Below are positions 46,773 to 57,776 of a stretch of DNA of 64,000 nt, in pieces. This DNA comes from Lasiosphaeris hirsuta (Eukaryota > Ascomycota > Sordariomycetes > Sordariales > Lasiosphaeriaceae): contig JAUKUA010000001.1 in assembly GCA_030549175.1 (NCBI GenBank), positions 1 to 64,000 on the forward strand, read 5' to 3'. Position 1 is the first letter of the stretch. The number at the start of each line of letters is the position of its first letter. Both the position numbers and the translations under genes were made by a program. The notes below the pieces were generated by a model. It was not told where the DNA came from. It saw nothing but the letters and a program-made list of their open reading frames with translations, and ran no database searches.

Positions 46773-47039
46773 TGTGGCACTGGCAGTCAGGATCTGTAAA
46801 CCTATTGCTCTTATTAGCCTAGACTGCTAGATCCACAAGCCTTGTGGGCTTGAACTATTGGATCTACAGGCCGTACGGGTCTAGCTTGTGACGTAGTGGC
46901 TAGTAGGTAGTGCGGGAAGTTCCTATTCTATACTAGAGCCTCAGTGCTCTGTTGTTTCTACTGTCGGCCTTCGGCCTTCAGCACCCCAGTTATGTTATTT
47001 TATAAGGTTAGGGCTATGTGTAGTCTTATGGACCCACTT
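46773..47039. other. Short unassigned repeat-like stretch
   Basis: Contains an inverted-repeat-like string around 46830-46870 (CCACAAGCCTTGTGG). Not assignable to the LTR. Confidence 0.3.
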
Positions 47040-47117
47040 ATACCGAATAATAACTCATAGAGGCTCGTTAGGCTTGGCTACAGCTACTTGTTACTACTGA
47101 AGCTAGACTTTGGAGAA

Positions 47118-48199
47118 TGTCACACTGGTGGACTCACCTAAGATCAACAGGATGGATCACCTCCTTGACCTAGGCCCACCGTGATAGCCACAACGGTAGC
47201 CACATCGTGGCTCAACCTGTGGGACACGTACATACACCACAATCAGGGTGTGACCGGGACCTAGACACCACTCACAAGCCGAGCCAGCCCACCATGAAGG
47301 CCTAGCTCGTAGGCTACAGCGTCACCAGACCTTAGGGTTGACGCGAGCAGCTACACAACCTCAGCATCGTGGTCAAGAGCGGCATTAACCAGCTAGGAGA
47401 CCCACATGATGTTTCAGCAGGACTTTCAAGGACAGGCCTCCTAGTTATCACGATGGTTCCAGTGGAAAGCCTGAACCCCGACGTTCTCCGGAGTCTAGCT
47501 TCAGTGGTGACAAGTGTCTGCAGTCAGACCCCCGTGAGTCATGAAGGGAACCGTCATCACTCGATGTAAGTACCAAGGATGTGAAGGAACCCCCGTGGTC
47601 GTGGGTACCACGCCATCAGAGTTAGTACTAATACTGCCCGTGGACTGCCGAAGGGAAGGTCAGCAACACTTGGCAGAAATATTGATTGATAGGGCGCGAG
47701 GAACGGGCGGCTAAGGCCCTGGGCCGGTCAAGCAGCTAAGGAAGGATCTTCATGTATCTTAGTATCTTTGTATATTATACATAGCCTCCATAAAAGAGAC
47801 GAGGGCCCTACGACGGATCCTCGAGAGGAAGAAGCTTCCCAGTGTTTTTTGGAAACAGCTTAGAATGGTTATCAGCTGAACTTCAGTGAAGCTGAGGGGT
47901 AATACAACCTTGTAAACCCTTCTGTTTCTCATTAACTTGTAACTATGAAGCATCGTTTGCTATCTTCCTTGTAATCGTTCCATCTCCCTGCATCTACCTT
48001 CTCCCTCACAACTACCAGGACTTTGGGTTACGAAGATCATCTCCCTTACCTCGTGTAAAAGCTCTGAATCAGACCAGCACCACTACCGGCCTGGAGTGGA
48101 CGGTTGAGTTGATCAGATCATAGCTCTGTAGTTCGGTTACACCGAAGGTGACACCTTGTGATTGCCACACCCCAGTCTCGGTGACTGGCCTGTATCACA
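47118..48199 (-). mobile_element. Solo LTR, copy 4, nested in copy 5
   Basis: An inverted 1,082-bp LTR (TGTCACACTGG...CTGTATCACA) flanked by GAGAA on both sides (47113-47117 and 48200-48204), a clean 5-bp duplication inside another LTR of the same family. Confidence 0.88.
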
Positions 48200-48489
48200 G
48201 AGAACGTCCGGGTTTGGTCATTTACTGAAGTGACTATAATAGCTAGAAAGCCCATCATTCGAAAGACCTACTGAAACGTTATATAGGTCTTCTGGCTGGC
48301 TAATGTAGCTCTGACCACGATGCTGAGGTTATGTAACTATCTATGATAAATCTAAAGCCTGTGACGTTACCTAGCGCGGGCTGGCTTAGCTTGTTAGTAG
48401 TGTCCTAGGTCCCGGCTTAGGCCGAGGCCTTACCTAAAGATCCATCGACCTACATATAAGCTAGGGGACCCTTAATTACGTATTGTATA

Positions 48490-50350
48490 ACGTGTTTGCA
48501 TAGCGTGCGCCCACTCATAGCGTGCGCCCACTTTTCCCACCCCAATTGAACTTTCGCGCGACATCGCAAATTCCTCCACAACAAAACATGCCCGCCGCAC
48601 GAAATGAAGCACAAGTGCAGCTTGCCGTTCAAGCTATGGAACGCGACAAGAAACTCCGCCTTGGAACCGCTGCAAAACGGTACTCGGTCGACCGAAGAAC
48701 ACTGAAGCGACGACGGAACGGAATACTCCCACGAGCAGATTTAATCCCTAGCAATAGGAATTTAGATTCCCTTGAAGAGGAGGTCATTGTACGAAGGATC
48801 CTCGACCTATACGAGCAAGGATTTTCGCCAGGATACGACCTGGTAGAAGATATGGCCAACTTGCTACGCGCGACGCGTGGCGCGTCACGCGTCGGACCAC
48901 GCTGGGCTTCCAACTTCGTACGATGACAACTAGAGCTCCGGACGCGTTGGTCACGTCCGTACGACTACCAAAGGGCCAAATGCGAAGATCCAAAGATAAT
49001 TGGCGTGTGGTTCAGCCTTGTTCGTAACACAATCACGAAGCATGGAATCCAGGAGTCGGATATCTGGAACTTCGACGAGACTAGGTTTTTAATGGGCCAG
49101 ATCTTACCTACCCTTGTCATTACCTCGTCTGATAGTCGCGGGAGGGCAAAGAAGGTCCAGCCTGGTAATCGGGAATGGGTTACAGTGATCTAAGCCGTAC
49201 AGTCGAGCGGCTATGCCATTCCTCCGTACGTGGTTGTTGCAGGGAAAGTACACCTCGAAAGCTAGTATCGCAACAGCCCTTTCCCGCCTGATTGGACGAT
49301 TGATCTTTCCGACACAGGCTGGACCAATAACCGGATTGGTGTTAATTGGATCAAGCATTTCGACGAGCACTCTCGCCTTCATACAACAGGTAGAAAGCGT
49401 CTTCTAATCCTAGATGGGCATGAGAGCCACCACTCGCTTGAGTTTGAGGATTATTGCAGATTTAACAACATTATCACGCTTTGTATGCCTCCGCACTCAT
49501 CTCACCTACTCCAGCCGCTCGATGTTAGGTGTTTCGGCGTATTAAAGCAGTCATACGGCAAGGAAATCGAACAACTCATGCGCTACCATATCCACCATAT
49601 CGCGAAACCAGACTTCTTTCTCGCCATTTATAACGCATTTCACGTAACTTTTCTACCTGAAAACGTACAAGGAGGATTCCGAGGGGCAGGGCTTATGCCA
49701 TTTAACCCAGAGAGGGTGATTTCCCAGTTAGATGTGAGGCTTCGTACGCCAACACCCCCAGCCTCCTCTGAGATCTCATATGACACTTGGGTCTCTAAGA
49801 CGCCACAGAATGCAACTGAGGCCTCATTTCAATCAACACACATCAAAGATCGTATCACCAGGCACCAAGGTAGCTCTCCGACACCAATTATTGGAGCTCT
49901 TAACCAAATTGTGAAGGGTACGATGAAGGTTATGCACGAGATGGTATTAATGAAGGATCGTATCCGAGAGCTTGAGGAGTCGAATGAAGCACTAAGTAAA
50001 CGCCGGAGGGCTAAAAAAAGACATGTTAGGGTAGGAGGACCACTTACTATGCGGGATACCAGCAATTTTTTGGCGGAAAAGGATGCACAGGCAGAGCAAG
50101 ACGAACAAATGCGGGCGGAGGGTGGTCGTACGAAGAGGCGCACAGGAGGTATGCGACACTGTGGCAACTGTAGTAAAACCGGACATAATTCTCGTACGTG
50201 CCAGGAGGATGTAGAAATGGATGGAGAATCGGATTCTAAGTAGTTTCAATTGATCATTTCCTTTATAGCACTGTAATGTCGTGCGAAAGTTCAATTGGGG
50301 TGGGAAAAGTGGGCGCACGCTATGAGTGGGCGCACGCTATGCAGACACGT
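48490..50350 (+). mobile_element. Fot1/pogo-type element 1, inserted in an LTR
   Basis: The 1,861-bp element begins ACGTGTTTGCATAGCGTGCG and ends with its inverted copy, flanked by TA on both sides (48488-48489 and 50351-50352). The TIRs extend about 75 bp and contain a tandemly repeated CATAGCGTGCGCCCACT unit. It carries one pogo transposase frame. Confidence 0.88.
48588..50243 (+). pseudogene. Fot1/pogo transposase, three in-frame stops
   Basis: A single 551-codon frame from ATG 48588 has stops at 48924 (TGA), 49191 (TAA) and 49263 (TAG) and no frameshift. The N-terminal part is the CENP-B/pogo helix-turn-helix type; catalytic residues lie in NFDETRFLMG, LILDGHESHHS and PHSSHLLQPLDV. The C-terminus has a coiled basic region and a zinc-knuckle-like CGNCSKTGHNSRTC. 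Comparison with element 2 shows Arg, Gln and Trp at the stop positions, each one transition away. Confidence 0.85.
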
Positions 50351-50698
50351 TATAGTGTGTATGTGTGTCCTATAAGTAAGCTACGATATAGCAACCGTTG
50401 TGGCAGTTACTATAAACTTAGGTTAAGGAGGTAATACACCCTGTTGACCTTAGGTAAGCCTAGTAGTGTGACAAGCCTAGCCTTAGGCATTTACCCCCTA
50501 GATGACCGTAGCTTATTTATAATTACTAAGCTAGGCATTTTTCAAAGGGTATCCTTATTGATCTCGTAGATCTTTATTATATCTCAGTAGCTGAGCTTTG
50601 GGTCCCCTTGTCTAGCTTACAGTGCTAGATTTACCCTAGCTTCGTACGAAAGAGTTTCCATTGTTGGTTGTAGAGTAATTTGGTGTTTTGTGTAAGGG

Positions 50699-50781
50699 AG
50701 GCGCGTCGCGTCGGAAAGTAGATAACTCGCTTATATTACTAACTCGCTTATATTACTAACTCGCTTATAAAATACGTTACA
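50699..50781. repeat. Solo TIR relic related to pogo element 2
   Basis: It shares GCGTCGCGTCGGAAAGT and CTCGCTTATAAAATACGTTA with the right end of the element at 53980-55813, with an extra tandem AACTCGCTTATATTACT unit between them. Only one end is seen, so this is a remnant or a tiny derived element. Confidence 0.65.
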
Positions 50782-51472
50782 GCGCCGAAGCTAAATTGCA
50801 CTTTTGTTCTCATGGACCAGGTAGTGTAAACCACCAGTTCCCATCTGCCTCCCGGAAAATCCTCATACTATCACTCATGAACAGTCCCAGGATGTTAATA
50901 ATCCGCGACTTGCTCCATACCCATTTGAGGGACAGCTCTATACTATTCTCGGAGCTGTAGGGCGACGTCAACCCGGACGATCTCGATAATCATCCGTTAG
51001 ATTTCTTTACAGTACTTCCTCGGACCACTACGTGCAACAAAACGGCGCATCACTTGCATCATACATATTTCCGGCTCACAATGGGCTAGGCTCACTCGGA
51101 GATGACGGACCGAGGAAAAGTGTTCAAGGGTACAATCAACTATCTACATTTAGACAATACAGCCCCGAAATACGTTGAGTTCGAAAGAGAGTGTATTAGC
51201 CCGACTGTTCATACAAAGCACCACGGGGTCCTCAACCTTGGCTAATGGCCACCGCCGTCCCTCTAGAGTTCAAGCCGAGGCACGATAAGGGGCAATGAAG
51301 CATGAAACTATGAATGGAGAGTGGAGTGAACGGGGGGTGGTAGGTTAACGGCAAAAATGCGTTCCCGGCAAGGGACTCTACCAACTCGTACTGTACCACG
51401 TATGCTCCGACACTGCTCCATCTTCATTACAGCTGTTTCTCCATTGCCTATCTGCCTAGTCTCTATGCTTGA
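50782..51472. other. Intergenic stretch
   Basis: No supported gene between the TIR relic and the AA1-like gene. Confidence 0.35.
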
Positions 51473-52186
51473 CTAGTCCCCCGCTGGAGCCTCCCCCCAG
51501 CTGATATTCGCAAACGGGAGGTCCACCTCCGTCTGGCTCATCCCGCACGAAAGCGAAACCCCACCCTCGCCCTCTCTGTCGACGCACACCTCGAATGGCA
51601 AGGTCGCTATCATAGTCGCGTCGAAGAGCAGCCTGCGTTGTTTTGAGCCCATAATTAGTCTTTATCTAATTCTGTAGCTGGAATAGACGTGGTAAAGAAA
51701 GAAAACAAGAAAAAAAAAGCAGAGATGCGAAACGTACGGTTTGCTCGGATTCGCCCCATCGCACAGCCACTGAAACCGAAACCCTAGGCGCCCACTCTGT
51801 CGGCCCCGCTCTATGAGGTACTGGCACTGCTCGAGCGTGGAAGGGAGCGGCGTCTCGCCCGCCCTGCAGACACTCCACGTCCCGCCGCCAGCCGAGATGG
51901 GGATGCGATCGAGTCGATACGTGTCTCCCGTGCCTGGATTGAGCACCCCGAAGGTTGCGATTGTCTGCGTCTGGGACTGCGAGGCGTTGGTGGCCACTTC
52001 TACAGTATCGATTTGGTATTCTGTGAGAATGAAGCCGGTGATGTTGGAGAAGGTGGTGGCGGAGCAGCTACGACTCTGTAGTGCCGTGACGGAGAGGTCT
52101 TGTAACTGGTAGTTCCGCGGCGCTGGGGATGCTGCCGCTTGTGAGGCGAGCAGCAGGCCCGTGAGGAAGAATGTGAGGAGAACCAT
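51473..52186 (-). CDS. Secreted AA1-like domain protein, possible one-base shift
   Basis: Exon 1 (52186-51738) starts at an ATG with a clear signal peptide (VLLTFFLTGLLLASQAAASPAPR) and continues LSVTALQSRSCSATTFSNITGF...VCRAGETPLPSTLEQCQYL to FRFQWLCDGANPSKP. A 104-bp intron (GTACGT; branch GACTAAT; CAG at 51634) gives exon 2 LLFDATMIAT, after which the natural reading PFEVCVDREGEGGVSLSCGMSQ lies in the next frame, ending at 51473. The shift falls in a T run at 51599-51601. The Cys pattern and length are like AA1-like secreted proteins, some of which are plant- or host-interaction effectors. If the shift is an assembly error the gene is intact. Confidence 0.6.
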
Positions 52187-53979
52187 CGTGACTATTCGTG
52201 GGATTGGGACCCCAGCGAAGGAGGTGATGGCGCGGAGGAGACAGAAAACCTCAGTCTTCCCCGAGGTTTGTTGGAGCATGCTGAGAAAAGACACCACATT
52301 CTTTATCTCAACCCCCGGAGTATTGTTCGAAATGTACCGGTGGAGACTACGTGGGCGCAATTTACACCGGATCAATTGCGACTTGGTGTATTTGGGATCG
52401 CAGCCATGTCGCACGCTTAGCCTAATGCTGCAGAATACTCAGGGGATACCGGGAATTAAAAACCGATAACAGGCGAGAAATAACCCGAGTGGATATCGGA
52501 CGGCGGCTCAAGGGCCAGCCAGGTAGCCGACCGGTCACAGACAGGCAGAGCATCTTGCTCAAATCAGGGACTTGGATTGTTGCAAACCCCGAGAACTGTA
52601 ATTTCAATGAAGCGTGGTGGCTGAGTGGTTAGATCATCTTTGAGAGTAGGCATAACGGACTCGTCTCGACGCTAACGTTCTAGCGCCATGCAACGTTTGA
52701 GAGGCTTCAACTCCGGTTAAGAGTTGAATGATTTTTAATAACCTTATCCACCCAATCGAAGAACCGGATACATTCAAATTCGCATGTGGTGGATCTGACA
52801 ATCTCCATCTCCTCGTGATGCTAGCTTTCAGGGCGACGTCTTCTTCGTTCATGCTTCGGCGACCTCCCTTTTTTCTCATATCCTCGAGGTCTGTCACGAG
52901 TTTTAGAACTTTTTGACCCTCCCTTCCTTGTATACCTCGCAAGTGAGTCTGGAAATGAGGGATTTGATTTGGAGGTTTGGAGCGGCAAAGCGCCTGAGGG
53001 ATCTCTACCTCGGAACTGCTACGTCAGGAAAGCACTGTAATCCGTTTTGCCATTACGTGGACTGGCACTAAAGAGCCATCAAGATATTTAAGCCTACTAA
53101 TCTGAGACGAATCCAGGTAGGTTGCACTGGCTGTATTTTATTATGTCTGGAGAGGAGGGGATCTAGATGTCTGAGTATTTTTGGAAATTATTAGTTAGGC
53201 AATGCCGCTAAGAAGCAATATAGAGTCTCTAGGTACTTATTGAGGTATTTTGTCTATAGAGCCTAGCGCTGTGTCTAGTGGATATCAACCGCAGCTATAA
53301 CAATGGATGAAAATGTAAGGATATTAGTACCAGACTTTAGGTTGCCCAGTAGGAGATCTTTGAACAGTTGTGTTACCCTCTCTACTCGCCACTTATTATT
53401 TTTTGCCAATGTGGGAAAACTTCTTATATACTTGACTAACAACCTACCAATTAACGGCTCTCTAGATAAGAATATCAAGATCAAGGAGATGAAGTCGGAA
53501 GACTTTAACCTCTGTGATTACGAATTAGCCACTAATAACGTCAAAGGAGACCCTGACAAAGTAGATAGCTTGACATAGGATAAGACAGAAGTCTTGGTTC
53601 CATATAACACACGCCCTATAAGAGAGCTCAAAGATATCCCGAAGGCTCGTAAGATAAAGGGAATCCACAAGCTACTCAAAGACGAGGTTATCCGAGCACT
53701 GTAGGGACTGGATATGGGGGATATGTTAGATGAAGATCTAGATAACGAAGAAGTAGAGGAATCTATTACTGTTATACCTTGAATATGTGCTTTGAAGATG
53801 TCCCCTGAAGATGCCCGGGACCCTGAAGACTGGATTGGCTGGCTAGGAACAAAGCAAGCCGAATCGTTGAGATCTACAGTCATAACTACCACAGTTAGCA
53901 ACGGCCAGTCGGATACAGTCAATCAGCACTTATAAACCACATCTATTGAACCCAGCTTAATCCTGACCATCGTGATAAC
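52187..53979. other. Region with weak transposon-like ORF
   Basis: A plus frame at 53303-53578, continuing in frame past a TAG to about 53760, reads LVPDFRLPSRRSLNS and RPIRELKDIPKARKIKGI. It is AT-shifted and may be a hAT-type relic, but I cannot confirm a family. An A-box-like TGGCTGAGTGG at 52618 is discussed under rejected items. Confidence 0.3.
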
Positions 53980-55813
53980 GTATTTTATAAGCGAGCCGGA
54001 CATATAAGCGAGCCGGACACTTTTCCACACCCTATTACAACTATCTACAATTATTCCACCACAACACTAGGAAATAACAATAACCGAACCAGAAATAGAT
54101 GAATCAGACGATTCTCCAGCCTCCTGACACGTACGTGCATTATGGCCAGGCTTGCCGCACAGGCCACAGCACCGAATCTTCGTGCGAGAGCCCCCCGCAC
54201 CACCACCATTTTGTCTTGTTTCCTGGGCTAACTGCTCACCCACTGCCTTCTGATCCATTAGATCATTTGCCTCTTGTACAGTAAGAGACCCTCCAAGCCG
54301 TAGACGTGTTTTTTTAGCCCTCCGCCGCTTACTAAGCTCTTCATTGGCCTTTCGCAGTGCCGAGACCTCTATACGTAACAGGGCCACCTCATGCATTACA
54401 GCCATCGTACCTTTAGCCAATTGGTCCACAGCAGCCAGCATAGGTGTTGGAGAGCTGCCTTGGTAGTTAGATATCCGGCCTTTAATAAGGTCTTTCTGTG
54501 AGATAGCTTCTCGGGCGTTATGTGGCGTCTGAGGTAGCTAAGGTGATGCTGGTTGTGAGGCTGGTGGAGTTGGAGTTCGAAGCCGAATGGTCATTTTCGA
54601 TAATACCCTGTCTGGATCATGCGGTATAAGGCCGGCTCCGGCAAATGCTCCTTTGATGTTTTTGTCGGTAAAGGCTGTAAAAAAGGCCTTTTTGAATGTA
54701 CAGAGGAAATCCACCTTGGTGATATGTGTGATGTACATCCGTATCAACTCTTCGATTTGATCGCTATAAGCCTTCTTTAATGGCCCAAAACAGCTAACAT
54801 CTAGTGGCTAGACTAGATGTGAGGAATGCAGAGGCATACAGAGTGTAATAATAGAGTGCTCTTGGCAATAGGCCTCAAAATCGTCAGAGTGGTGGCTTTC
54901 GTGGCCGTCAAGGACTAGGAGCCGGTATTTCCCCTTTGTACGAGATGCTATATGAAGATCGAAGTGCTAGATAAAATCTAAGCCTTTCTCATTCGTAGTC
55001 TAGCCGTTATCGGTTACTCCAATGTACCAGGTCTCCGGAAGGCCACATTGATACCAACCCTCCTGGTAGTATTTCCCTTTTAAAAGGATGAATGGAGGGA
55101 TAGCCCAACCTTGAGCATTTACTGCCTGGATAACTGTCGCCCACTCACGATTACCAGGTTGGACTTTTTTAGCCTTTCCATAGCCATCAGAGGTAGTAAC
55201 AACTATCCTAGTAGTAATCATACCTATCATGAAGCCAGTTTCGTCGAAGTTGTACATATCGTCGTCAAGGATGCCGTATTTAGCCTTAGTGTTATGAACA
55301 AGCGCAAACCACTTCCGAATAACCTCTGGATCTTCGCATTTAACCCTCTGGTAGTCGTATTTACGCGAAAAACGTGTTCGGAGTTCTGGTTGGCGTTTGA
55401 CGAAGTTGTGAGCCCAGAGCTTGCCGACAGGGGGCGCGTCGCGTTCGCGTAGTAGTCGGTTGGCCATATCTTCCACAAAACGAAGCCGAGGAGGAAATGT
55501 ACGTGTAATTAGCTTAGTTATATACTGAACAATCGTATGCTCCTCTAGATTTGTAAGTTTTCGTGAATTGGCTGGAATATCACGTCGTGCAGCCCGGCCG
55601 GCGCGTCGGTCAGAGAGGGTTGAAGGCGGTATATTGTAGATCTGAGCTGCATCTCGAAGACTAAGCTTTGGCGTTTTTTTAAGAGCTTCGAGGGCTAGAA
55701 TAATCCTGGATTCGGTTGGAAGCGAATCCATGGTTAATTGGTAGTATGGTTGGTAAAAGAAGCTGAGGGGTCGCGTCGCGTCGGAAAGTGTCCGGCTCGC
55801 TTATAAAATACGT
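53980..55813 (-). mobile_element. Fot1/pogo-type element 2
   Basis: Ends ACGTATTTTATAAGCGAGCC and its inverse, with TA on both sides (53978-53979 and 55814-55815), 1,834 bp. The left TIR contains two copies of an ATAAGCGAGCCGGAC unit, the right one a single copy. It carries one pogo transposase frame in reverse. Confidence 0.85.
54067..55731 (-). pseudogene. Fot1/pogo transposase, four in-frame stops
   Basis: One 554-codon minus-strand frame from ATG 55731 with TAGs at 55000-55002, 54967-54969, 54808-54810 and 54538-54540. Catalytic residues appear in NFDETGFMIG, LVLDGHESHHS and HSSHLV-stop-PLDV. N-terminal helix-turn-helix and C-terminal zinc-knuckle-like CGLCGKPGHNARTC are present. Each stop replaces a Trp or Gln that element 1 or the family conserves, consistent with transitions only. 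Confidence 0.85.
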
Positions 55814-55815
55814 TA

Positions 55816-56398
55816 GTGGCATTCTGTACTGTTGTAGATGTGCAATCGAAAGAGGGGTCGCAAGATGGTAGAAAAAGGCCTCTCCTTGCCATGCCCTGAC
55901 CATGTCCTGGCCATGCCCTGGGGAAAAGAAAGTGGGCATACCAGGGCCTTGGGCCAGTTAAACAATTGCAAAATGGTTGCACAGAGGCCCTGGTGCGGGT
56001 GTGCGATTTAACTAGCTACTAAAAGAGGTGGCCAATAGGACCTTGGCTGGGCGCTCCGCTTGTGAAATCCCATTCGAGTGAGTAGAGGCGGTAGTACGGC
56101 ACTGGTTGAGGTGGTGAGATTTTAGGACGAGTCAATGTCGACGGCGTTTCGGACGGCGGGTGCATAGGTATGGCTTATTTATGTGATGTTCTTCCCAGCA
56201 ACCTGACCCCAAGTACTCCTGTCTTGAAACTCTTATCATCCACTTTTTGAGTCGTCATCAACAACACATTTTTTCCCGTTTGCCGACAGACAGAACTGGG
56301 GAATGCCAAGATTTCTTCAACCCCGAAGACACACAACTCCAACCAACACCCTCTCACTCTCATTTTCAGTCACTGCACAACATTTGGCCCGACCAAAA
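55816..56398. other. Intergenic stretch
   Basis: Contains short direct repeats of CATGCCCTGG type near 55890-55920; otherwise nothing. Confidence 0.35.
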
Positions 56399-57401
56399 TG
56401 TCTTCCATCCCCAACCTCATCTTCTCAAAAAAACTTGCCACCATTCCCGAACTCACCACCACGAAAATTCCCCTCATTCAATCCAAACCATCGCATGCAA
56501 CCACAACAAAACTTCCAAACCCCCACCACTAACACCCCAAAATGAAATCCCCCCCTCCCGCCTCCTCGCACTCGTCTCCGAAGACCCCACAACCTGGATC
56601 GGCGGGCCCTACGCAATCCTCTTCCAACTCGCCTCCCCGGGCATCGCACTCGGTTCCTGCGCGCACTCGTGTTTCACTACCGCGCCTATCTCACGCTTCC
56701 TCCGCATATCGGTGTTCATCCTCGCAGTCACGCACGGAACGCCGCGCCAACTTGAAGTCATTTGCACGGCGATACAAAAACAGCATGCGCATGTGCGCGG
56801 GAGGGGGTATGATGCGCGTGATGCGGAACTGCAGAAGTGGACGGCCGCGACGCTTTTTGTGGCGATGTGTAAGGCGCGGGGGGCGTTTGGGGCGGGATGG
56901 GGAGATTGATGCGCCGGTGGGGTTAAGAAGTAGAGGGGAAAAGGAGGTGCTGTGTAAGGAGTTTAGGAGGTTTGCGACGGTGTTGGATATGCCGTTGAAG
57001 ATGTGGCCTAGAGGGTTGGAGGAGTTTGAGAGCTATGTTGGGGGGCAGATGCGAAGGTTGGAGGAGAATGGGGTGTCGAAGGAGAGTAGGGGGATGGCGA
57101 GGGTGTTGTTGTTTGGGCTGGGGCTGCCGTGGTACTTAGCGTGGGTGATGCCGGTGGTGAGGTTGGTGGTGATGGCAAATTGGCTGCCGAAGGGGTTGAG
57201 GGAGGCGTATGGGCTTTTGGACCCGACGACTTGGGCAGCAAGGGTGGGTTATGTGGTGTTGGTATGGTTGATATGGGGGGAGGGGAGGTTAATTATTTGA
57301 TCCCAGGGGTTGTCAAACATATGGGGACTGGATTCGTGGTGGGATACATGGCGAAGGCTGCGGAAGATATCGAGCGAACTGGTGGGAGATGGATGATATG
57401 A
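56399..57401 (+). pseudogene. DUF2236/mpaB-like oxygenase, frameshifted
   Basis: The conserved part begins RLLALVSEDPTTWIGGPYAI and runs LFQLASPGIALGSCAHS, FILAVTHGTPRQLEV, QKQHAHVRGRGYDARDAELQ, KWTAATLFVA, matching the DUF2236 family (mpaB-type ER oxygenases and latex-clearing-protein relatives). His residues in these motifs are the likely haem or metal ligands. In a G-rich run near 56880-56905 the frame changes to DGEIDAPVGLRSRGEKEVLCKEF...LPKGLREAYGLLDP, and near 57285 to VNYLIPGVVKHMGTGFVVGYMAKAAEDIE, ending at 57401. The 5' end is unclear: ATG 56399 is in another frame and would need a short intron. Either a pseudogene or an assembly-damaged gene. Confidence 0.6.
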
Positions 57402-57776
57402 CAAGAGGTACCTGAGTGAGCAATCAATCAGAGAAGGTACTTGGCAGGATTGATGAACTGCGGCTCCCATTTGGTGGCCAATTTGCCCGCGTGCCCATGT
57501 CGCACAACGGCCAGAGTTGGCGGCCTCCACAACCTCTGCTGGCTGGAATGCATGTGTGGTGGCCAGGCGCTCTGCAACGCCAACACTGGAACAAACTCGG
57601 AGCCAAAATACACCAAATTGACGAGGCCAGCGACTAAATTACAGGGTTTTAACTCCCAGTCACATAGGATGGTACTTTCTTTGTGGATTCAGTGATGGTA
57701 TTGCAAACTGAAAAGGGCTCGAAGCGGAATAATGGTTTGCATTCATGTCAGACAAGGATCTGCCCTATAAATCCAG
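57402..57776. other. Short spacer
   Basis: No feature recognised between convergent genes. Confidence 0.35.

Larger units (their letters stand above)
47040..50473 (+). mobile_element. LTR, copy 5, 5'-truncated and split by two insertions
   Basis: Plus-oriented LTR sequence appears in three pieces: 47040-47117, 48200-48489 and 50351-50473 (ending TAGTGTGACA). Piece one breaks at GAGAA where LTR copy 4 starts; piece two breaks at TA where the pogo element starts. When the insertions are removed the pieces align in order with copies 1 and 2. The first ~700 bp of the LTR is missing. Confidence 0.75.

Noticed and set aside
52610..52690. tRNA or tRNA-derived SINE
   Set aside because: A good A box (TGGCTGAGTGG) is present but no acceptor or T-stem pairing and only a poor B box can be found.
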